From Gordionus sp. m RMFG-2023 (taxonomy: Eukaryota > Nematomorpha > Gordioida > Chordodea > Parachordodidae), in assembly GCF_954871325.1 (NCBI RefSeq), contig NC_088775.1, positions 6,797,561 to 6,861,560 on the forward strand: a DNA stretch of 64,000 nt. Reading direction: 5' to 3'. The translations under genes and the position numbers were made by a program. Positions 51,515-63,921 of the stretch are shown piece after piece. The notes beneath the pieces were generated by a model, which did no database searches, was not told the DNA's origin, and was given only the letters and a program-made list of their open reading frames with translations. Every line of letters begins with the position of its first letter. Position 1 is the stretch's first letter.

Positions 51515-54500
51515 AATATTCTAAATAATAAATAATACAGATGTAACTACATTTGCGTAAATCGTATACATCTATCATGTAGTTTAACATTCACAGAGCT
51601 AATCATCACAATGTGAGTCGAATCTTTTTCTCATGATATTTAACGACTCCATTATAAGTGCAAACCTTACTTGTGGTGGAACAAAATGAGCAATATCACA
51701 AGTGTTTTAGTACCTGGATTTTAGAGGTCAATTTTAGACGATTTGAAAGATGGGCATCCATATTCAATTCTAACAGATGCATCTAATATGGGAAATATAA
51801 AAACATTTCCCTTGATCCTTCGATATTTCAACAAGAATAAGCATATTTCCATAAAACTGTTAAAAAATTTTCCTCGGATAGTGAAAAATCCAACGATGTA
51901 GCTAGCCACATAATGGTAAATATAGCTATTTCAGGTTTATCAAATTTGCATGTCAGCTTTCTGCGCCGATAATGCCCCTGTAAATTTTGACAAAAACAAA
52001 AGTTACCGAATTGAGGCAACACAATAATGAATTAATACCAATTGGCTGTATATGCCATATACTACATAATTCTTGCAAGAAGACAATAAATGTACTATCT
52101 GTAGATGTCGAAATAATTGTGATAAAATATTTTAACGAATTTAGTCATCAACTAAAAGAGTTAATGAATTAAAAGAGTTGGTGAAGTGGTGACTTGGAAT
52201 GGTATGAGTTGTTGCGATATATACCTATCAGGTGATTGTCATTAATACCTGCCATTGATAGAATTTTAAAATTAAACAAACCCTTAAAAAAATACTTTTC
52301 TTAAATAAAGATTTTAAAAGCTGTCCTAATTGAAAAATTTTTTCGAGTATGAAATGGCAGAAGCATATTTGGGATTCGTTTCACATGTAGGAAACCTATT
52401 CATGCAGTTAATATTCAGTTACAATCAGAATATTCTTTATAAAAAAGATTCACAAAATCATGCTACAGCTCTGTTCATCTCTACAGCAAAAATTGATAAT
52501 AAATTTTATGGCGCTATTGCTAAAATATTATATTAAAATGTTCAAATAATATTCTAATTAATACATTTTTAAATGAAGCAGATATTTTTATTATGGCAAT
52601 TTTAGAATATTTACATAAAAATTTGATTTTAATAACTCTATTTACAAATGTAGAAATATTATGATCTTGGAACAGAAACAATCAATTGATGGTTTTTATA
52701 ATTATTATTAAAAATACCGAAAGACATTGATTTCTTGTTTGAGGAAATTGTAATTCTATCTATTTTTCATGATTCACCAAAATACTTAATAGATGGTCTA
52801 AAAGCAGAGGAGAAATGGGTAGAATTTTTCGTAATAACGATAAATCCCCATGCTTGGGAAAATATGCGAGTATGTCTTCTCCTTACCTCATTCTAATGCC
52901 TCATCCGAGCGCATTTTTAGCTTGATGAGGATTGCATAGAAAAAGGAGAGAAATCGGATTGTTTTAACAACATTAGAGGCCGAGCTAATGATTAAACAAA
53001 TATATAATATGTCAAGCCAGGAATTTTAAATATCTCAATAACGACAGTAAACATTTAGTTCGATTAATTAAATCTCAAATAAAATATAAATAAGTTTTAG
53101 ATATGGCGCCATAAAATTTATTGTCAATTTTTAACTGTAAAGATGAACACATCTGCAGCATAATTTTGTGAATCTTTGCTAAGATTCTTCTGATTGCAAC
53201 TACACATTAACAGCATCATAAGAGTAGACAAGGGGGGGGGGGGGTAAGAGGAAATTTTCCCCTTCCCCCTTCAGAAATTTATCACTTTTTGTAAATATCA
53301 TTTTTAGCTAATAAAAAATATCCCCCTTAGTCTTCCCCCCACTCCCTGACCCTCAAATATGTATGCATATATCTTAAATAATAATTTAAAAGAAAGAATG
53401 TAAAAGTTGATATTTTTTTATAAAACTATTCATCATAATTTATAGATTTTTGGGAAAATAAATTTATAAATATATAAAATGAACCAAAAATGTTTTTTAA
53501 TAAATGGAATATAAGCCAAAGATAAGTCTTAAGACAGAAGTGAAATGTATTACAATTATTAATAATAGATCCATAAAATTACTAAATAATATAATATATC
53601 AAATATAATTTGTTAAAGTGAGTAATTTTAATTTATTAATCTTAATAAAAGTAAAATATAATTATAAAACTATTGATAAAATTAAATCATAAATTAAAAA
53701 AATATAAAAGCACAATACAAACAGTGGAATATTATATGTCGTATATTTACAGTATATCTAATTATCAAATGACAATCAAGTAATTTTTACCAATATAGCA
53801 AATTATATATTTTACAGAAAATATAAAATATTGATAAGGACATCAGAAAATATCTTTTAAAGACATTGTGGGATGAATAATATGAAGATTAAATTTAAAT
53901 ATCATTTTTACTTAAAATAAATAGATTACGTTAAATAATTGAATGCAAATTGTTGCTATATTTAATATCAAGAGCATTGATTAGTAAAATTTGTTAAATT
54001 ATTAACTGTAATATATTCTCTAACTGTCAAATATGTCTGTAAAAGTGGAATTTTACCTAGTATTTTATAACTAATTCTATATAATAGATTAAAATCAACT
54101 ATATGTCTACTTACTTTTTATAAATAAATTTCTTATAATTGTTTGGAATAAATTATTACCATGCTTTTATATTAAGGTATATACAAAACAAGTAATTTAT
54201 TATATTTTTATTTTATTAAACTAATTAAATACACTCTGTTTTTACCAGATTCACTGAGACATTATCAGATCAGAAAGCTGACATGCAATTTATTGTTAAT
54301 CTCGAATCTGATATATTTATATGGTTAGCTATGTCTTTGGATTTTTCACTATTTGAGGGGAAAAAATTTAATAGTTTTATTGAAACGACCTTAATTTTGA
54401 TGAAATAGCAGAGGATCAAGGGAAATATTTTAATATTAATATTTCTATTTCCCTTATTAGATCATATGTTAGAATTGCATATGTATGCCCATTTTTCAAA

Positions 54501-54730
54501 TCGTCAAGAATTGACCTCCTGGATTTAGGTCCTAAAACATTAATGATAGCCTTGCTCATTTTTTCTACAAATATAGTTTTCATTTATAGAGTCGTTAAAT
54601 ATTATGGGAAAAAGATTCTACCAATATTGTGATGATAAGTATCTCTGTGAATGTTGTAATACAAGATAAGTGATTACAATTGCCGCAACTGTAGTTTCAT
54701 CTGCATTATTTATTATTTTTAGAGTACCTT
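51515..54730. repeat. Inverted pair within the outer hAT
   Basis: The segment 51515-51980 and the segment 54245-54730 are inverted copies of each other. Shared landmarks include TGGATTTTTCACTAT, AATCTTTTTC and ATATTTAACGACTC. Both include the DASN coding block, so one arm is a reversed partial copy of the transposase gene. The DNA between them from 53215 starts with an AGAGTAGACAAGGGGGG block similar to 62511-62560. Confidence 0.7.
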
Positions 54731-55139
54731 ATTATGTATTTAAAGTGATACATGATAATTAAGCGCCTATCCCTATAATGTTATATACACACACGGTAGA
54801 TTTCCAATTGTGGTCGTTTTTATTTTTAATTGTAAAATTAAAATCGTTTTTTTTATAAAATTTTATCTTGTTTACATTCTTTTATATTTAAAAGGATCAT
54901 TGGTTTTTTTTTATAAATTAATATATTATAAATCAAGATGTTATTTTATTTTGAAAAATAGTTACCGACTTTGTATTTATATAAACTAAATAAAAAATAA
55001 TAGGCGGATAATTAAATCAATTTAAAATTCCCGCAAAATTTTTTTTTAACAATTTTTATATTTCTACCGCTATTTTTATATTTCTCCCGTATAATACCAA
55101 TTTCTCACGCAATTTAATATTTTTGATCTTGCAACCCTG

Positions 55140-56256
55140 GTCTCTAGTGATTTATTTTATACAAATTTTATTTATGCATTATATATTTTTAAAGTAATTA
55201 TAGGATATAATGCATTTCTCTCACATTGTTTCGGTTTTTAGAAATATAATAAATCATTCTTTTCCCCATGAAGACTGAGCACCTAAATAAATGTGATAAG
55301 TGCGAGAGCCCCGCTGATCCCATGATATAGCCCTATGATAAAAGCTGTTTCAAGAGTGGTTCTATCTACCGTTAACCATTGTTATTGTTATAAATTCGAT
55401 CCCCTTAGAACGAATCAATATTTATAATTGTTATCTAGATTGAAGATTCATTCATTAATAATTATTTTGAAGCGACGGAATACAAATCAGCTGGTTACAC
55501 AACACTTTTGTTTCCCTTATAACAAATTCTATAAATAAATGAAACTGATTTCTTTTTTAAAGTTTTGATAAAATTTTAATGTAAATTGTTTACATAGAGA
55601 ATTAAAATGGCGTCCAGCTGCCGAACCATGACCTTCTCTAATGATGTTTGTTATACACGTTCTTTTAATCTTAAAAAAGGATATGAATTATTATTTTATA
55701 TTTGTAATTTTTTTGTTTATTACATATACGATCCTATACCCAAACTAATTAATTATATGTGTCCTCAAGAAGATATCAATCTTGATGATAATATTCAGTA
55801 ATTTATTTCATAGTTTTTTCTTTAAAAGTAAAAATATAGCACAGATTTGTATGCCTCATTGTTTAAATGAAAATAAAATGAAGATTTTTAAAACATGGAT
55901 TAATAGCAATGACATTGAATGTATATTGTATTTTTTATATATATATATATATATAAATAATAATAAAGAGCGAAAAATATAAAGGATTTAATTTTTTTTT
56001 AAATCACGTAAAATGAGTTTGTAAATAAAAATAATTACAATTAAATAGTTGATACTTCTTATGTGATAAATTTTTTTACAATCTAATCGAAATATTCTAT
56101 ACGCATTATATATAAACATTTTTCGCAGAAAATTATAAATGAAAAATTATATAACATGATTGATATCATTGTCAATAAATTTTATATTTTCGATAAATAA
56201 AAAATAGTGTAAATTACAAAATAGCGATATAATAATATGATTATTTAATTTTCTTA
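55140..56256. other. A+T-rich region between hAT and protease gene
   Basis: The segment 55320-55560 is a dispersed repeat also seen at 16250-16470. A 64-codon plus-strand frame from 55607 (MASSCRTMTFSNDVCYTRSF) has no recognised domain and no clear splice partner, and is not called as a gene. An AT run lies at 55938-55955. Confidence 0.45.
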
Positions 56257-56415
56257 TCAAATAATATTTCTTGTAATAAATGACACAAAATTCTCAACCT
56301 TCGTATATACTCCGGGTCTTTTTGGCAGAGCACAACTGATTCCCCAACTAACAATTCCTTCTAAAAACCATTTTTTTTTGTCAAAGGAACATACTAAAGG
56401 ACTACCACTATCGCC
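56257..56415 (-). CDS. Serine protease last exon with catalytic Ser
   Basis: Encodes [31 protein letters not shown] and [17 protein letters not shown], then TGA. The acceptor TACAG is strong. Length and content match the usual last exon of the family. Confidence 0.95.
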   Translation of the reverse strand, partial: GDSGSPLVCSFDKKKWFLEGIVSWGISCALPKRPGVYTKVENFVSFITRNII

Positions 56416-59035
56416 CTGTAAAAATATAATTTATTTTATTTGACAATGTAGGTAGAGATATGAAGAGTTTTAATAACATATAAAATTATATGAAAATTTC
56501 TTACATTTATTTTATATTTTTGAAGGTTAAAGTTTTAAAATGTAATTTATTTTAAAATTTATTATATTTATATAATTCCTTCTAAGGTTTCTTAATTGTA
56601 TGACTAAGCGGTACTATAATTACTCCGCATGCGTCCTTTGTTCCTTCATCGTACCCTGCACAAATCATGTTTGTTGTGATTAATCCCGACAGATAATCCG
56701 AAGAATTACAAATATCCGTTTTTAAAATGGGCACTCTAACTTGATTTAGTACTATATCATTCCCAGTTCCTAGAAAAATGTTTATTTATTTAGCTATTAA
56801 TTGAACAGGATCAGAAATTGATAGTATATATCTGAAACAATTGCTGTTTATGTGAATTGAATAATTTAGTATTTTATTTATGATGTTATTATCAATAGTT
56901 AGTCGAATAAAAGATTTTATTCAATTTGTAATTTTTTTAATCATATTTTGAATCGAATAATTTTTAATAATAATTGTCATTCATTACCTAGAGTTTCTCC
57001 CCAACCAGTGACGAAACATTCTTTGCTATCATTATTCCATAAAACCGTTGATCGCGGTAGTAAAGGTAAACAGACCAAATTGACATACTGATTCAACAAG
57101 AAGGGTTCCTTAGTTTTTAAGATGGCAATATCAGAATCGAATTGCAATTCTAATAATATATACAAAAATATAAGCTACGTATGAGAGATTAACATATAAT
57201 GAATATTGCCTATGATTTTATTAAAGGAGTGTATGCAATATATGTAATATTAGTCATTTTTAAAAGTTTACTATTTCTTATAAATCCTTGTTAAAAAATT
57301 ACATGGTTTCCTATTGGCGCACACCTGTTTTTATCGGTTTTACGGATATATTAGAAAATAAAAATTATTTTTAACCAGTTCCAACAAAATTATAAATTCA
57401 CTTGGTTTGCCAATTTTATTATATATAAAATTTATTGTAGGATAATTTTAAATATTGCTATGAATAATTAATTTACTATCTACCTTAAATGACTAATATT
57501 TTTAATTTACATTTTTTTTTGTTATCCACATATGTCTGGTTGATATGCTAAATGCTATAATTTATATAATTTTAGCCAACCTATGAATTTGCTTTCTCTG
57601 ATATTATTTCCAGTTAGAAATAAACTATTTTAGGAGTCTAATAAAACATATAATCAACCTTCATCAAAGTTAGGGTGAATAATTACATTTGATATGTTTC
57701 GAATTTGTTCATACTCACCAAGAATCGATCTATTATGAACTCCAGCGTGTAGACGGTATCTTTGACCCCTTGGATATAATATTTTATAATTATATAATAG
57801 TACAATCATAAGGGAAATTTATGCAAGAGCTGGTTATAACCCGAAACTCTATTTCAACGTTTATATAAGGTCAGACCGATCATATGTAATCAGTTTGGGT
57901 TAAAAATTTGTATCGCGCAGGTTTCCATATTTTTTTTATTCGAAACCACAAATTTTTTTAATAATAAAAGTAATAAATAAAAATCACGTGTTTCATTTAA
58001 AAAATAATGATAAAAAACACAAAATTTCCGTGAGATTCAATCTTTTTTTCTAATACAATATCACACACCATGTGAGTATTTGAACATAATATTGCAAAAA
58101 ATAGATATCGGGAAAATATCGATGGATGACATACAATATGCACTGTTTTAATATACTCTTACTCATATTAATAAAATTGAATACTAATATGCCCAATTAT
58201 GATAAATAAAAATATATGATAAATAAAAATATGATAGGGGAGGGTCAATTCTTCATTTGTAAAAATTATGTTCGAATTTTTCTTGAAAAATCAAAACGGA
58301 AATATACTAATTTTTTTATCCAAATATAAGGTAAAACTTACGTTATAGTATCAAATGATTATTATACAGAGATATAATCTTTTCCCCATATTCATTTAGT
58401 AATCATCTATATTGTAATTGAATTTCACTCTTAAAACTTTCACATTTCATAAAAAAAATAAAATGTCCTGACGTGCCCTGATCTCTATTTCATAAAAATA
58501 ACAGTAAAAAAATTTTTAAAGTGACTAGTGATGGATCTAAATGTAAATTTAATCGTTTTTTTGAACCAACGAAAGTATCGATGAATAAAATAATTATTTT
58601 TAAAAAAAATATTTGTATAAATTTTGTCCCTTAGGGATGTAACATAGTTTTTAATGAAAATCAACATGTATAGATATATAGATTACTTAAAATTTAACTA
58701 ATCATCCTTCTCTACCCTTACTAAAAAGTGCTTAATTACTAAAAATTCGACATTTTTTAAAAAATAAGGGCCATTACAAATTTTGATGAAAAAATATGAC
58801 ACGTTAAAAAGAAATAATATAAAAATGCGTTTTTACGGAATAATGCAATGGGCTGATGTAATTACATGAGAGTCAGTTATGAGAGAACCTCCGCAAATAT
58901 GCCTGTTGTTTCGAATCCTTATATCAATTTGCCAAGGCCAAGCATTAGGGACACTTTCTTCCCCTCCTACAATTCTATAACGTTCAGTAGGCATCCTTTT
59001 TTTGAATAGTCCCGTCATGTATTTCAATCCACAAT
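56257..59035 (-). CDS. Trypsin-like serine protease (S1A), multi-exon
   Basis: Five minus-strand exons with matching phases: 59035-58837, 57768-57659, 57149-56988, 56769-56624 and 56415-56257 (about 258 codons). The product is a secreted chymotrypsin-fold endopeptidase. The activation site is YR|IVGGEES. Catalytic residues are His in ITSAHC, Asp in SDIAIL and Ser in GDSGSP. The Asp of KDACGGDSG occupies position 189, predicting cleavage after Lys or Arg. SWG and RPGVYTKV complete the binding pocket. The first found exon carries a Cys (CGL) upstream of the activation site that usually pairs with the catalytic domain. The signal-peptide exon should lie beyond 59035 and was not found. GDSGSP instead of GDSGGP is a tolerated variant. 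The frame is intact throughout. Confidence 0.93.
56624..56769 (-). CDS. Serine protease exon with specificity Asp
   Basis: Encodes [20 protein letters not shown], then [15 protein letters not shown]. The Asp before AC is position 189. Donor GGA|GTAATT, phase 0. Confidence 0.93.
56988..57149 (-). CDS. Serine protease exon with catalytic Asp
   Basis: Encodes [17 protein letters not shown], then [12 protein letters not shown] and [10 protein letters not shown]. Asp of SDIAIL is the catalytic Asp102. Phase 1 at both ends. Confidence 0.93.
57659..57768 (-). CDS. Serine protease exon 2 of those found
   Basis: Encodes [20 protein letters not shown] and VIIHPNFDE, the usual strand after the catalytic His. 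Acceptor CCAAG, donor G|GTTGAT, phase 1. Confidence 0.9.
58837..59035 (-). CDS. Serine protease exon: propeptide, IVGG and catalytic His
   Basis: Encodes [20 protein letters not shown], then [20 protein letters not shown] and [17 protein letters not shown]. The acceptor is GTAG and the donor CC|GTAAAA, phase 2, shortly after the catalytic His as in most S1A genes. Confidence 0.93.
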
Positions 59036-59251
59036 CTACTTGTATTCCTTTTTAAATTATTTTATTTAATCTATATATCTTTGATGGGGGTAGGGGAAAA
59101 GCTACGATAAGGGTAAGGAATAAAAAAAATATCCGAAGGCTATGGGGGGGGGGAGTGGTAGGAAGGCTAAACCTTAGTTTTGTTTAAATAATATAATCAT
59201 TTGAATTCTGATTGCACTTTATATTATTTACTTAATTTTTTTTCCCCATAG
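59036..59251. other. Spacer between protease and plus-strand exons
   Basis: A+T-rich with a G-run at 59147-59153. It should contain the intron leading to the missing signal-peptide exon of the protease. No exon recognised. Confidence 0.4.
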
Positions 59252-59802
59252 CTACGATGGATATTTTACGCGATATATCTTTTCCCCTTGATTCCATGAG
59301 ACTGCACAACATTTATGATTATATAGTAAGTATGAAAGTTACTGGTCTATCAATTTAAAAATCCAATATTTTATTAGGAAATTTCTTTTAGAAAAATATC
59401 AATTAAATTACAAATCGCGCCTAGGAAATTAATATATTTTTTTTACAATATCAACCAATTATTTAAAACATTGATTAATAATCTTTAATGCCAGATGAGG
59501 TATAATACTGGGGTTTCCCTTTTAGAGTTGATCGCTATATAACTAATTAAGATCACACCTTAATAATGTCAATAATGGATTATTCGAAATTATATTTTAG
59601 CATTTTTATTGGTGTATGGAAGAATACAGTACAGAAGGATTGATTTATCGAAGAATGTATTTTGTAAAAGAGTGGATACGGAACACCATAATATTCAGCT
59701 GGCGATATTTTTTTAAAATAATATTTTGGATTTTTCAATAAAATTATAAGTATAAATTAAGAAATATTGATAATTTCAGTTCTACTTATGGGAGAAAAAT
59801 GG
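59252..59802 (+). CDS. Unrecognised small gene, three exons (partial)
   Basis: Three plus-strand blocks join in phase: 59252-59325 (MDILRDISFPLDSMRLHNIY, then DYI), 59601-59663 (HFYWCMEEYSTEGLIYRRMY, then F) and 59780-59802 (FYLWEKNG). The first acceptor is a strong TTTCCCCATAG and its donor is ATA|GTAAGT; the second acceptor is ATTTTAG and donor GTAAAA; the third acceptor is TTTCAG and donor GTAAAT. The ATG at 59257 could be the start. No domain recognised and no downstream exon found, because transposons occupy 59951-61846. It may be a real gene cut by insertions or an old remnant. Confidence 0.4.
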
Positions 59803-59950
59803 GTAAATATATAGTAAGTCCTTTTTCAAAGACAAGGTGTTTTTTTTTAAAGATAAGGTCCTCCTATCTTTTAATTGGCATTAAAAGAGGACACTGTCTG
59901 TTTGAAAAAAGATATTACGTGATTAAAAGAGCTATATATGGTATAATTAT

Positions 59951-60383
59951 TAGTGAAGGTCACGGACCGATCTTTCACCCAGACCGAACCATGGTCTTTT
60001 AGAAAGATCGATCCAGATCGTGGTCCTAAATAAAAAAAACCGGTCTTGGATCGAAATTTCTATTTTTTTTGGTATTTAAAAATATTTTTCTTTTTACCTA
60101 ATTTATTTCTTGTTTATTGGGACTCATTAAAATTCTTCTTTAAAAAACTTATGGTTTTCATATTGCAAAATAAAAATGAAACTAAAAATTCATAAAACTA
60201 AAATAACTACTCTAGAAAAATAACATGAAATAAAATACAAAAAAAATTAGGTAAAAAAAATAAGATTAATTGAATAATAGGGCGAATTTAAATATTAATA
60301 AAAGACCGATCCGGATGGTCTTCAAGAAAAAATCAGTCCAGTCCGATCTAAGGTGGATAGAATTGAACCTTTGACCTTCACTA
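59951..60383. mobile_element. 433-bp hAT-type MITE
   Basis: Ends TAGTGAAGGTCA and TGACCTTCACTA are perfect 12-bp inverted repeats. Flanking octamers ATAATTAT and ATAAAGAT share six of eight bases and fit an eroded target duplication. Interior has GACCGATCC-like motifs near both ends. No coding. Confidence 0.85.
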
Positions 60384-60496
60384 ATAAAGATGAATTAAAG
60401 AAAAAATATTTTAAGTATCATTAATTATACTGCATAAAATGTCTCATTTCAAAAACTAGTTTGATTGGCATATATTTATAATATAGGGTAGATAAC

Positions 60497-61846
60497 ATTG
60501 TTGTTAAAGTAACTCGCTACTTTAAAAAAAAAATAGCAATAGCGGTAGCTCGCTACTAATTTAGAAATTATATAATAAATACACATAAAAGTTGTTAAGA
60601 TATATTTATATTATTTCTATATTTAATATTGAAATTTATATTTTAAAATCTGCATTATAAATTTTCAAAATAATTTAAATTGTCGGGTATTGCAGAAAAT
60701 ATTGGTCTAGAACATATTGACAAAGTAATTTCCCTGGATGATAATATCGAATTCCTTTTACTGAATTCGCAAAATATTTTAATCTTGATATAAAAAATTA
60801 ACACGGTATAAATATCATGGTAAGATGCGCCGGAAGGTTTTATCATCAAACAAAACTTCAACAAATTTATTATTAATGTGTAGTCCAATTCTTAATCTTT
60901 AAAATATATTTTGAATCATGGCTATATTTACAATAGTTTTTGAGCTAGATGAATATATGAAAATTGATTTTTTGTCCCAGTCCAAACAAGGCATGTTTCA
61001 ACTGGCCATAAGATATTATTCAAAAATTATGTAAATTAAAAATTACAATAAATAATTAACATTCATTTTATCATCAGACTCATCTATTTATTGATAATAT
61101 TTTGTAAATTATTATCTAGGTTATTAATTCTATAAATTTTATCAAAGCCTGCTAAAAAATACTTATTTCAATTCTTTCACATTTTAACCAATTCCGAGAG
61201 AAATTGGTTCAATAGATAAGCAAACATGGCCACCCACTTATCCCCTACATAATTTTTATTATAACTATTACTATTATAATTTAGACTGACCCTATCCAGA
61301 TCAAAAACGCCAACTACTATGGATGATTGATTTTTTTAAAATAAATAATAATATTATTACAAATCCTTTAAACGGATTTTTTAAATCTAAAAATATTTTT
61401 GATTTTTCTTATATAAAAAATATGTGTATTAGATTTAATACTGCATTGGGTTCTAATGAACGATTATTTAGTAATAGCTTACTTTCTGATCTTCGCTCTA
61501 GACTTGGAGATAATAATATGGAAATGTTATTATTATTGGGATTTAGTAAAAAAATATATATATTTGAAATTTTAGTCATATTTTTTATTTGTAAAAAGTA
61601 AAAAAAATTTTTAAATACTTTTTTTAAAAAAGCTAGCGGTCGCGATAGTGATAGTACGCTACTTTTTAAAAAAACGCTAACGGTATTGATGCACTACTTT
61701 TTTAAAAACGCTAGAGGTAACGATACTACATTTTTGAAAAGTTAGCGGTAACGATAGCGCGCTACTTTTTTCCAAACGCTAGCGGACTTTCTTGTAAAAT
61801 GGCGGTAGCGATAGCGCTCTCCTTTTAAAAATAGTTTTAACAATAG
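60497..61846 (+). mobile_element. Internally deleted relative of the nested hAT
   Basis: The left end (CATTGTTGTTAAAGTA and CTCGCTAC blocks) and the right end (several GCTAGCGGT/ATAGCGCGCTACTTTTTT units at 61630-61830, then TTTTAACAATAG) correspond to the element at 47663-51294. The frame at 61323-61601 retains only the C-terminal dimerisation region (RFNTALGSNERLFSNSLL, then DLRSRLGDNNMEMLLLLGF). Most of the transposase is missing, so it is non-autonomous. Confidence 0.8.
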
Positions 61847-62510
61847 GACAACTTCAAAATAAAGCATTCTGATTATAGGAGCTTCCGCTATAATTAAAGA
61901 ACTGCCTGTTTTATTTCTTTTTTTAAAACATTTTAAAGAGCTTGTCTCTGATAAGACTGGCACAAGGAATATTATATTTTGTTCAATCAAATTATTTTAA
62001 TTTTTTAAAGGCGTTCTGTTCTAGACTAGTTTTAAACGTTCTGAAAAGCCGTTATAATAGCAGTGGAATATTTACACTTTTAGAGAAATCGTATTTGAAA
62101 ATGCATTATCACATACTATAATATAACCTGCTTATTTAAATTTATGCTCCCTTTGACACTCGTCTATATTAAAAACATTATTTCAACGTTGAAGAATTAA
62201 AATATGCATAATTTACTAGAGTTAATGTTATTTTATATGAATAGATTATTACTTTTAGAAATCGAATTAGGGTCAACACAAGAATATATTAATAGATTGC
62301 ATAAGGTTAAATTAACAAATACATAGTATATGATGTCCATTTTAGTCAAAACGAAAAATTAAATTAATTTATATATTTTTTTTTCTAATTAAATTTATAT
62401 ATAAAAATTAATTGCTTGAGGATATACTATTCATTTTTCATAACACAAGGTTTAATATTTTATATTTATTTTTTTAAACATTTATGAAAAAACTCTATAA
62501 AAAGACTAAT
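61847..62510. other. A+T-rich sequence without a gene
   Basis: Nothing supported on either strand apart from minor simple-sequence runs. Confidence 0.5.
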
Positions 62511-63301
62511 CATAGGCGTAGCCGGGGTGGACAAGGTGAGATACCCCCTTCATAAATTTGCTTGTTTTCATATAAGCTAATTAAAATTTCCTCCTAAGCT
62601 TCCTCCTCCCACCCATTTCTTCCCCAAATACATATATAATATATAACTATAAACAAGAATTTGAAAGAAAAATTCGTAAAAGTAATTAATTTTTTCAAAT
62701 AGCGGCTATTATTCAAAATTTTTAGAAAAAATTGTTCAGATTGTTAAAATCATATAAGATATTTGTATAATTGTAAATACAAATATTAATAATTTAATTA
62801 AGATTTTATAAGATTTTCAAATTTCCAAATAAGTGAAGTGCTTATAAATTTTAAACAACTTAATTAATTTACGCCATTTTTAAATTTTTTTAAATTTATT
62901 CCCGAAGATTCCTATTGGAATGCTAATATATTTTAAAGAATTAAATTCATTTAGTTTTAATTTTTAACTTATTATCAAAGACTATAAATTAGAGGAAAAT
63001 GAAAGTGAACAAGTCAAAGTAAAAATTATTATATTGGATATTGTTAATTTAAAGAAATACATCTAAATAAAAATTTTAAAATTGATACATGACTTATACC
63101 AAATCTATGTCTAGTTTTTTTAATTATGATTTAAATATAGAATATTTTTTATCAATTCAAAAATTCTTAAACCCAAGCTGAACCCAGAATCAAACCCGGT
63201 TTCATAAATATTTCCCTGAACCGAACCCACTTATATTTTTTAACCTTAAACCGAACCTGGCCAAAAATTTTTCTGGGTTCGCATCCCTGGCTACACCTAT
63301 G
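62511..63301. mobile_element. 791-bp hAT-type MITE (GCGTAGCC ends)
   Basis: The left end CATAGGCGTAGCCGGGG and the complement of the right end CATAGGTGTAGCCAGGG match at 15 of 17 bases. GCGTAGCCAGG-type ends are common in hAT elements. Pyrimidine-rich and CCGAACC-rich subterminal tracts lie inside. No open frame. Confidence 0.75.
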
Positions 63302-63920
63302 GAGCATTACTCTTATACCCGTAACTATGTATAATGATTTGAATCAATATTTCCTATAGTCCCCCACAACCTTAATGCAGCCAAAATATAAAGGCCCTTA
63401 AGTAACTTTAATTTTTGGGTTTGAAACCAGATTGCTAAATTTAATAACCGAAACCACTTTAAAAATTTTAAACCGGAACAAGAGCCGTTTAAAAATTATT
63501 TTTAACAAGAGCCGAATTCCTATTTAATCTAGATTCCAACCTCTGCTTTAATGATTTATAATAACATCTCTTTTCACTAGAAAATAAAGGATATATCATT
63601 TAATTGGACTGTAGATAATCGAAATATACAGTTTTAAATAATTAGTCTCAATTTTAATTTATGTTTTCACAGTTTCAAATAAAATTATTTTTTAGTTTTT
63701 GTTAGATTTTATAGAATATGGTAGGTTTGGTCTTTAATAAAATAATATATCCACTCATCTGACATAAACATTGACTTCTATCTTTGTTGCAGAGCGCTAA
63801 GTTAAGTGCTATCTGTTTATCGGGTCAAAATTAAAGTTAAGAAATATTTGAAAATAAAATGTATTGTAATATAATAATCATAAATATTATTTAATACTAT
63901 TTTTATACTATTAATAGCAA
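63302..63920. other. A+T-rich sequence without a gene
   Basis: Contains a short ACCGAAACC/AAACCGGAAC-rich patch at 63440-63500 resembling those near 24310 and 25240. No coding evidence. Confidence 0.45.
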
Positions 63921-63921
63921 G

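Larger units (their letters stand above)
47520..55139 (+). mobile_element. Outer hAT transposon (DASN-type), interrupted
   Basis: The octamer GTCTCTAG occurs exactly at 47512-47519 and 55140-55147. The right end, complemented, begins CAGGGTTGCAAGATC, a typical hAT start; the left end (AGCGGGAGACTCC) is eroded. Plus-strand transposase pieces follow: SILTDASNMGNIKTFPLI near 51765, NELIPIGCICHILHNSCKK near 52030, AYLGFVSHVGNLFMQL near 52360, and the C-terminal dimerisation block ASSERIFSLMRI near 52895 with TLEAELMIKQI. Several stops and shifts make it inactive. A second hAT (47663-51294) and probably a third element near 53215-54240 are inserted in it. Without the nested hAT it is about 4 kb. 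Confidence 0.8.

Noticed and set aside
55607-55801. 64-codon plus-strand frame starting in a GC-richer patch
   Set aside because: A plausible start but no domain, no clear donor, and a dispersed repeat directly upstream; not enough to call a gene.
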